DNA of 64,000 nt from SIG440 sp045646865 (GTDB lineage: Bacteria; Bacillota; Clostridia; Monoglobales; Monoglobaceae): NCBI GenBank assembly GCA_045646865.1, contig JAZRLM010000012.1:153032-217031 (forward strand), read 5' to 3'. The position numbers were made by a program, and so were the translations under genes. This document shows positions 58,416 through 64,000 of the stretch, piece after piece (within the stretch, counting starts at the first letter, position 1; each line of letters starts with the position of its first letter). Below the pieces are notes generated by a model. It saw only the letters and a program-made list of their open reading frames with translations, did not search any database and was not told where the DNA came from.

Positions 58416-59357
58416 ATGAATGACAGCAGATTAGTTCTGGGGATTGATACAAGCTGCTACACCACCTCTGTTGCCGCAAAATGCGGTGACAATATTCTGC
58501 ATTTTAAAAAGATGCTGGATGTGAAGTCGGGGGAGTGCGGACTAAGACAGTCCGATGCGGTTTTTCAGCATATCAAAAATCTCCCCATTCTTTTTGATGA
58601 ACTTAGAGTAAATATAAATATTAAACAATTTGATAATATTACGGTTGCCGTCAGCGCAAAGCCCAGGTCGGTTGAGGGGTCGTATATGCCTGTTTTTCTT
58701 GCGGGTCAGTCTTTTGCAAAAGCAATTGCTGATGTGCTTGATGCCAGGTATATCGAAACTTCCCATCAGGATGGGCATATTATGGCGGCAATTTATTCTT
58801 GTAAAAAATACAGCATTTGCGACCGGCCGTTTCTAACATATCATCTTTCGGGCGGCACAACCGAGCTGCTTTTGGTGAACAAAAACGACAATACATTCGA
58901 CTGCGATATTGTGGGCGGAACAAAAGACCTTCCTGCAGGGCAGTTTATTGACAGAATAGGTGTTAAGCTGGGAATGGAATTCCCCTGCGGAAAGTATCTT
59001 GACTATTCTGCAGTTAATTTTAAGGGTAAACTTCCAAAAGTAAAGACTTGCGTAAATGATGGGTTTATTAATTTCTCAGGTGAGGAAACCCGATACAGCA
59101 GAAAAATTTCCGAGGGTGCAGACAGCGGCGAGATTGCATATTGTGTAATGAAGTGCATTGCACAGTCCGTAAGGCAATCCATTGAATTTGCCAAAGAAAA
59201 GTATAATGTAGAGAATGTACTCATGGTTGGGGGCGTATCCTCATCCGAAATGCTCAGGGCAGAATTCTCGGATATGCCGGGGGTATATTTTGCCGAACCA
59301 CAGTTCAGTACTGACAATGCGGTGGGCGTTTGCGAAATCGGTGCAAGGTGGATTTGA
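58416..59357 (+). CDS. TsaD-like peptidase M22 paralogue
   Basis: 313 residues of the ASKHA fold: LGIDTSCYTTSVA (phosphate loop), HQDGH (HxxxH metal site as in TsaD), LSGGTTELL and MVGGVSSSEMLR. This short clostridial M22 protein is encoded beside nusB and xseA and differs from the true tRNA-modifying TsaD, which is expected elsewhere in the genome. Role unknown. The ATG at 58416 follows AGGTG; a GTG next to the nusB stop is less likely. Confidence 0.82.
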   Translation: MNDSRLVLGIDTSCYTTSVAAKCGDNILHFKKMLDVKSGECGLRQSDAVFQHIKNLPILFDELRVNINIKQFDNITVAVSAKPRSVEGSYMPVFLAGQSFAKAIADVLDARYIETSHQDGHIMAAIYSCKKYSICDRPFLTYHLSGGTTELLLVNKNDNTFDCDIVGGTKDLPAGQFIDRIGVKLGMEFPCGKYLDYSAVNFKGKLPKVKTCVNDGFINFSGEETRYSRKISEGADSGEIAYCVMKCIAQSVRQSIEFAKEKYNVENVLMVGGVSSSEMLRAEFSDMPGVYFAEPQFSTDNAVGVCEIGARWI

Positions 59358-59358
59358 A

Positions 59359-60552
59359 ATGTATGAACGTATGACTTTAACGGTAAGTCAGCTTAATTTA
59401 TTTATAAAGGATATATTCAATCAGATTCCTGCTCTCAATGACATCAGGATAAAGGGCGAGATTTCTAATTTCAAGCATCACACATCAGGACATATGTATA
59501 TGTCGCTTAAGGATGAAACGGGAGTTCTGCGTGCGGTGATGTTCCGGGGCTCTGCAATGGGACTGGATTTCAGACCCGAAAACGGTATGCAGGTTATTGC
59601 CGAGGGCCGAGTTGGCGTTTACGAACGTGAAGGACAGTATCAGCTTTACATCAACTCAATGGTGCAGGACGGCAAAGGAAATCTTTATGAGCAGTTTGAA
59701 AAATTAAAGAAAAAGCTAGAGACTGAAGGACTTTTTGATGCATCAGCAAAAAAAACTATACCTACTTTCCCAAAACGGGTAGGTGTTGCAACTGCTCCTA
59801 CGGGAGCGGCTGTTCGGGATATAATAAATATTCTTTCAAGGCGTTTTCCGTATGCTGACATTTGCCTTTATCCTGTGCTTGTTCAGGGCGATGGTGCGGC
59901 AGAGAGCGTATGCCGTGCGATAGAGTATTTTAATGAGAATTCGGCGGCAGATGTGCTGATTATCGGTCGTGGCGGCGGCTCTATGGAGGATTTGTGGGCA
60001 TTTAATGAGGAAGTCCTTGCAAGAGCAATTTTTAAAAGTGAAATACCAATTATCTCTGCGGTGGGTCATGAAACCGACTTTACAATTTCGGATTTTGTTG
60101 CGGATTTGCGGGCACCAACACCTTCTGCGGCGGCAGAGCTTGCTGTTCCGTCAGGAGCGGAGATTGCCGAGAAATTCAGTACGGCTGGTATGCGCCTTGC
60201 CAATGCTGTAAATAAAATTATAGAGAAGCGGCAACTTCAGCTAAAGGTTTATGCCGAAAAACAGATTTTGCGTGACCCGATGTTCAAGGTCAACGAAAAA
60301 GGAATGCAGCTTGACAGTATTTTCCGAATGTTTGAAAATGCGGCAAAGACAGCTGTAGCCGAGAAAAGACAGAAATTTGGTGTGGTTGTTTCCAAGCTTG
60401 ACGGGCTAAGCCCGCTTAACACATTAAACCGCGGTTTTTCGGTGGCAAAAGATTGTGATGGCAAGGTTATAAAATCGGTTGCGGGTGTAAAGTCAGGAGA
60501 CGATATTTCGGTTGTTGTTTCTGATGGTCAGATAAAGGCAACGGTTAAATAA
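59359..60552 (+). CDS. xseA: Exodeoxyribonuclease VII large subunit
   Basis: Degrades single-stranded DNA with XseB. N-terminal OB fold (LTVSQLNLFIKDIF, IRIKGEISNFKHH), catalytic region with GVATAPTGAAVRDI, IGRGGGSMEDLWAFN and SAVGHETDFTISDFVADLRA, then a coiled coil. 398 residues. AAGGTGG lies in the end of the upstream gene, and the ATG follows its stop by one base. Confidence 0.95.
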   Translation: MYERMTLTVSQLNLFIKDIFNQIPALNDIRIKGEISNFKHHTSGHMYMSLKDETGVLRAVMFRGSAMGLDFRPENGMQVIAEGRVGVYEREGQYQLYINSMVQDGKGNLYEQFEKLKKKLETEGLFDASAKKTIPTFPKRVGVATAPTGAAVRDIINILSRRFPYADICLYPVLVQGDGAAESVCRAIEYFNENSAADVLIIGRGGGSMEDLWAFNEEVLARAIFKSEIPIISAVGHETDFTISDFVADLRAPTPSAAAELAVPSGAEIAEKFSTAGMRLANAVNKIIEKRQLQLKVYAEKQILRDPMFKVNEKGMQLDSIFRMFENAAKTAVAEKRQKFGVVVSKLDGLSPLNTLNRGFSVAKDCDGKVIKSVAGVKSGDDISVVVSDGQIKATVK

Positions 60553-60564
60553 GGAGATTTTAAA

Positions 60565-60798
60565 ATGGCTACAAAAAAGAATATCAGCTTTGAGGAAAAC
60601 CTCAAAGAGCTTGAAGATATAGTTAAAAAGCTTGAGGGCGGTGACGTTTCTCTTGACGAAATGCTTGACCTGTTTGAACAGGGGATTGCAAGAACAAAGG
60701 TATGTAACCAACAGCTCAAAGAGGCAGAACAGAAAATAAGTATTCTTGTGAAAAACAGCTTGGGAGAAATGGAAGAACAGCCTTTTGAGGCACAGTAA
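60565..60798 (+). CDS. xseB: Exodeoxyribonuclease VII small subunit
   Basis: 77 residues. SFEENLKELEDIVKKLEGGD and SLDEMLDLFEQGI are the family signature; the two helices bind the coiled coil of XseA. AAGGAG precedes the ATG; the stop overlaps the ispA start. Confidence 0.94.
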   Translation: MATKKNISFEENLKELEDIVKKLEGGDVSLDEMLDLFEQGIARTKVCNQQLKEAEQKISILVKNSLGEMEEQPFEAQ

Positions 60799-61703
60799 TG
60801 GTGAAAGTTATGGATTTTCAAAAACAGCTTAATGATTATATTAATAAGGTAAATGCCGAGCTTGAAAAGGTTTTTGAAGAAAAACAATGCCTTCAAAGGT
60901 CGGTATATGATGCAATGGGTTACAGTATTATGGCAGGTGGCAAGCGGTTAAGACCCGTACTTTGTCTTGCTGTATGTGATATGCTTGGCGGCTGCACAGA
61001 TGATGCTTTGCGTTTTGGCACGGCAATCGAACGTATTCACACGTATTCACTCATTCACGACGACCTGCCTTGTATGGATAATGACGACCTGCGTCGCGGA
61101 ATGCCAACCTGCCACAAAAAATTTGGCGAGGCAACAGCCTTGCTTGCAGGTGATGGGTTGCTTACAGGTGCTTTTGAATATTTGTCGGATTTAAGTCAAT
61201 ATAAATCAGCATCACCTGAAACGGTTATAAAGGCAATATCCCGGATTTCTGCTGCTGCAGGTTGCGACGGTATGATTGGCGGACAAGTGGTTGATTTAGA
61301 GTGCGAGGGCAAAACGAATGTCGAGCTTGATACACTCAATTATCTGCATTACCGTAAGACGGGTGCTCTGATAAGAGTGTCTGCGGTTTGTGGTGCGCTT
61401 GCGGCAAATGCAACCGATGAGGATATCAAGGCGATAGCGGATTTTGCTCAAAAGCTGGGACTTGCGTTTCAGATTCAGGACGATATTCTTGATTGCACTG
61501 GTGACGAAAGCGTTCTTGGTAAACCCATTGGCAGCGATGCCGAAAACGGTAAAACTACATATGTTACCATTCTCGGCCTTGGAAATGCAAAGAAAAAAGC
61601 TGATGAGATTACAAATGAGGCTGTCAAAATTCTTGACCGATTTGGCGAAAAAGCAGATTTTGTGAAAAAACTTGCCCTTAACCTTCTTGACAGAAAGAAC
61701 TAA
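60798..61703 (+). CDS. ispA: Polyprenyl (farnesyl/geranyl) diphosphate synthase
   Basis: Condenses isopentenyl diphosphate with allylic diphosphates, for quinones and the lipid carrier of wall synthesis. 301 residues with the two Asp-rich Mg2+ motifs DDLPCMDNDD (near 91) and DDILD (near 226), and GGKRLRP (44-50). The ATG at 60798 overlaps the xseB stop; a Met four codons later is possible. dxs often follows in Clostridia but is not present. Confidence 0.93.
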   Translation: MVKVMDFQKQLNDYINKVNAELEKVFEEKQCLQRSVYDAMGYSIMAGGKRLRPVLCLAVCDMLGGCTDDALRFGTAIERIHTYSLIHDDLPCMDNDDLRRGMPTCHKKFGEATALLAGDGLLTGAFEYLSDLSQYKSASPETVIKAISRISAAAGCDGMIGGQVVDLECEGKTNVELDTLNYLHYRKTGALIRVSAVCGALAANATDEDIKAIADFAQKLGLAFQIQDDILDCTGDESVLGKPIGSDAENGKTTYVTILGLGNAKKKADEITNEAVKILDRFGEKADFVKKLALNLLDRKN

Positions 61704-61716
61704 AAGGGTTTATAAT
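61687..61716 (+). promoter_or_regulatory. Promoter of thrS
   Basis: TTGACA, 18 bp, TATAAT; the -35 box lies in the last codons of ispA. Confidence 0.65.
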
Positions 61717-61733
61717 AAATCTTTAGTACAGTC

Positions 61734-61750
61734 CGGACAAGTTTTGTCCG
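61734..61750 (+). other. Hairpin in the thrS 5' UTR
   Basis: CGGACAA pairs with TTGTCCG around GTT, close to the predicted 5' end of the thrS mRNA. It is too short for a T-box, and no T-box sequence is present. It may protect the 5' end or act as a weak terminator (TATATAT follows). Confidence 0.5.
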
Positions 61751-61783
61751 TATATATAATATTGAAGAAAGGAATGTGTTAAG

Positions 61784-63721
61784 ATGATTAATGTAACACT
61801 AAAGAGCGGAGACGCTAAGGAATTCGAAAAAGGCACAAGCCTTATCGAAATGGCAAAGGCTATCAGCGAAGGCCTTGCCCGTGTAATTCTTGCAGGAGAG
61901 GTTGATGGGGTTGTTCACGACCTGACATATGCTCCCGAAACAGATTGCACAGTTAATTTCCTCACATTTGATGATGAAGAAGGAAAGAAGGTTTACCGCC
62001 ACACCACATCACACATTCTGGCGCAGGCGGTAAAACGCCTTTACCCCAATGCAAAGCTGGCAATAGGACCTGCTATTGATGACGGTTTTTATTATGACTT
62101 TGATTTTGAAGCACCACTTACAAATGCTGATCTTGAAAAGCTTGAAGCCGAGATGAAGAAAATAATCAAAGAGGATTCGCCTCTTGAACGCTTTGAACTG
62201 CCCAGAGCCGAGGCTATAAAGTTAATGGAAGAAAAGGGCGAAGATTATAAGGTTGAACTTATTAATGACCTTCCGGAAGATGCAACTATCTCATTCTATA
62301 AGCAGGGTGATTTTGTTGACCTCTGTGCAGGGCCTCACCTTATGTCAACAGGCAAGATAAAGGCAATCAAGCTTCAGTACACCGCAGGTGCATACTGGAG
62401 AGGTAATGAAAATAACAAAATGCTTACAAGAATTTATGGTACAGCTTTCACCAAGAAGGCTGACCTTGACGAGCATCTTGAAAGGCTTGAAGAAGCAAAA
62501 AAGAGAGACCACAACAAGCTTGGCCGTGAACTTGAAATTTTTACAACCGTTGACAGCATCGGTCAGGGTCTTCCTATTTTGCTTCCCAAGGGTGCAAAGA
62601 TTATTCAGATACTCCAGAGATTTGTCGAAGATCACGAAGATCAGAACGGCTGGGTAAGAACAAAGACTCCCTATATGGCAAAGAGCGACCTGTATAAGAT
62701 TTCAGGACACTGGGATCATTATAAAGATGGTATGTTTGTTATGGGCGAGGAAGAGATGGATAAAGAAGTTTTTGCTCTCCGTCCTATGACCTGCCCGTTC
62801 CAGTATCAGGCATACCTCAACAGAATGAGAAGTTACCGTGACCTTCCTTTAAGATATGGCGAGACATCAACTCTTTTCAGAAACGAGGCATCAGGCGAAA
62901 TGCACGGTCTTATCCGTGTTCGTCAGTTCACAATTTCAGAGGGTCATCTGATGTGCCGTCCAGACCAATTGGAAGAAGAATTCAGAAAGTGTCTTGAAAT
63001 GGCAATCTATATGCTCAAGACTTTGGGCCTTTATGAAGATGTATCATACAGATTCTCACAGTGGGATCCCGATGACAAAGAAAAATATATCGGTACCGAA
63101 GAACAGTGGGCAGAAGCTCAGGATACAATGAAGAAGATTCTCGACCACCTTGAACTTCCTTATAAGGTTGGTGTTGGTGAAGCTGCATTTTACGGACCAA
63201 AGCTTGATATTCAGATTAAGAATGTATTCGGTAAGGAAGATACACTTATTACTATTCAGATTGACCAGATGCTAGCTGAAAAGTTCGGTATGGAATATAT
63301 TGATAAGGATGGCAGCAAAAAGAATCCGTATATCATTCACAGAACATCAATCGGCTGTTACGAAAGAACTCTTGCTCTTCTTATCGAGAAGTATGCAGGT
63401 GCATTCCCTGCTTGGCTTGCTCCTACTCAGGTGAAGATTCTGCCTATTTCTGAAAACTTCAGAGACTATGCGGATACTGTATACGACAAACTGAGAGATG
63501 CAGGCTTCCGTGTAGAGGTTGATGACAGAAACGAAAAGATTGGATATAAGATTCGTGAAGCACAGCTTGAAAAGATTCCTTATATGATTATTGCCGGTGA
63601 AAAGGAAATGAATGAAGGAACTGTGTCTGTTCGTTCCAGAAAGAACGGCGACCTTGGTGCAATGTCAATTGATGAGTTTATCAAAATGCTTGCCGAAGAA
63701 GTAGAAAACAAAGTTATCTAA
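61784..63721 (+). CDS. thrS: Threonine--tRNA ligase
   Basis: Class II synthetase with editing. 645 residues: TGS domain (1-62), editing domain with HTTSHILAQAVKRLYP (HxxxH) and the later DLCAGPHL, catalytic core with MTCPFQYQAYL, motif 2 LRYGETSTLFRNEASGEMHG, zinc ligands Cys/His/His within that core, and motif 3 with HRTSIGCYERTLALLIE, and a C-terminal anticodon-binding domain. GAAAGGAATG precedes the ATG. Confidence 0.97.
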   Translation: MINVTLKSGDAKEFEKGTSLIEMAKAISEGLARVILAGEVDGVVHDLTYAPETDCTVNFLTFDDEEGKKVYRHTTSHILAQAVKRLYPNAKLAIGPAIDDGFYYDFDFEAPLTNADLEKLEAEMKKIIKEDSPLERFELPRAEAIKLMEEKGEDYKVELINDLPEDATISFYKQGDFVDLCAGPHLMSTGKIKAIKLQYTAGAYWRGNENNKMLTRIYGTAFTKKADLDEHLERLEEAKKRDHNKLGRELEIFTTVDSIGQGLPILLPKGAKIIQILQRFVEDHEDQNGWVRTKTPYMAKSDLYKISGHWDHYKDGMFVMGEEEMDKEVFALRPMTCPFQYQAYLNRMRSYRDLPLRYGETSTLFRNEASGEMHGLIRVRQFTISEGHLMCRPDQLEEEFRKCLEMAIYMLKTLGLYEDVSYRFSQWDPDDKEKYIGTEEQWAEAQDTMKKILDHLELPYKVGVGEAAFYGPKLDIQIKNVFGKEDTLITIQIDQMLAEKFGMEYIDKDGSKKNPYIIHRTSIGCYERTLALLIEKYAGAFPAWLAPTQVKILPISENFRDYADTVYDKLRDAGFRVEVDDRNEKIGYKIREAQLEKIPYMIIAGEKEMNEGTVSVRSRKNGDLGAMSIDEFIKMLAEEVENKVI

Positions 63722-63747
63722 ACCTAAAATATCTATATAAAATATCT

Positions 63748-63775
63748 GGGCGTACGGTTGTTCTTCCGTGCGCCC
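63748..63775 (+). terminator. Terminator of thrS
   Basis: GGGCGTACGG pairs with CCGTGCGCCC (one G-U) over 8 nt, followed by GATTTAT. Confidence 0.8.
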
Positions 63776-63828
63776 GATTTATATGATGAAAAAAGTTAAA
63801 AATTTTTGAAAAAAATTAAAAAAAGGGG

Positions 63829-63857
63829 TTGACAACTGAAAAACTTTGTGGTAATAT
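63829..63857 (+). promoter_or_regulatory. Upstream promoter of a tandem pair (probable rRNA operon P1)
   Basis: TTGACA, 17 bp, TAATAT, preceded by several A-tracts that resemble an UP element. Confidence 0.65.
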
Positions 63858-63920
63858 AAACGAGTTGCGCCGAACGAAGGGCGTCAGGGAAAAGTTTTTA
63901 AAAAAAGTTTTAAAAAAGAC

Positions 63921-63950
63921 TTGACAAAAGGTCGGTTGGTGTGATATATT
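63921..63950 (+). promoter_or_regulatory. Downstream promoter of a tandem pair (probable rRNA operon P2)
   Basis: TTGACA, 18 bp, TATATT, again preceded by AAAAAAGTTTTAAAAAAG. The leader after it has CTCTC/GAGAG-type and CTCAAAAAC/GTTTTTGAG hairpins and no RBS or start codon. Two stacked strong promoters with A-tracts and an untranslated leader suggest a stable-RNA operon beyond the right edge. Confidence 0.6.
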
Positions 63951-64000
63951 AGATAGGCTCTCTCGAAAAAAGAGGAGCACCTCAAAAACAAGTTTTTGAG

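Noticed and set aside
61704..61783. T-box or Thr attenuator before thrS
   Set aside because: Only 80 bases, one short hairpin and no T-box or Thr-rich leader peptide.
1..64000. CRISPR array or cas genes
   Set aside because: No regularly spaced repeats of 25-40 bases with unique spacers and no Cas-like protein were seen; the tandem repeats found are only 12-18 bases.

Overview
The window is a chromosomal segment of a low-to-moderate GC Gram-positive bacterium of the class Clostridia, probably in the Oscillospirales/Eubacteriales group. Supporting signs are AGGAGG-type ribosome binding sites, TTGACA/TATAAT promoters, a BofA homologue (sporulation), the glyS-holB-ricT-smc-ftsY order, an alpha2-type glycyl-tRNA synthetase, a complete F-type ATP synthase operon, Asp23-nusB-xseAB-ispA, and an S1-domain protein that may be the tail of a clostridial IspH-S1 fusion. 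The genus cannot be fixed from sequence alone.

Layout. 1-28,080 is core chromosome: S1 protein, murD, a comEC-like gene, a 6S-RNA-like transcript, glyS, holB, ricT, smc, ftsY, a UPF0182 membrane protein, bofA, a DUF2156 protein, a small radical SAM enzyme, a YhaN/YhaO-like DNA-repair pair, then atpIBEFHAGDC. The c subunit carries a two-carboxylate ion site, which points to Na+ coupling, and the epsilon subunit lacks its C-terminal helices.

28,081-46,407 is an 18.3 kb integrated element in tRNA-Lys(CTT), bounded by 46 bp direct repeats that run from the anticodon loop to the 3' end of the tRNA. It carries a tyrosine integrase, a 56-residue excisionase-like gene, an XRE repressor, a winged-helix replication-type protein beside an iteron-like AT-rich region, a structured leader or small RNA ending in a terminator, an Rhs/WapA-like secreted protein with a spare start-less Rhs tip cassette, two small membrane proteins that are immunity candidates, a serine resolvase, and an amidoligase / class II glutamine amidotransferase operon. 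No relaxase, conjugation or capsid genes are visible.

46,438-64,000 returns to core chromosome: a cysteine-rich small protein, ligA, a BlaI/M56 regulatory pair with BlaI-type operators, an SLH protein, a TPP-riboswitch-controlled thiT, AraC/MATE gene remnants, dacF, a patatin, hemolysin III, a split chromate transporter, asp23, nusB, an M22 (TsaD-like) protein, xseA, xseB, ispA and thrS. The right edge has two strong promoters with A-tracts, resembling the start of an rRNA operon.

The best candidates for something undescribed all lie in the element: the amidoligase operon with its micro-ORFs and leader terminator, the 170 nt promoter-to-terminator RNA at 29,758-29,923, and the swappable Rhs tips whose last domains bind cell wall and which are each followed by a four-helix membrane protein.
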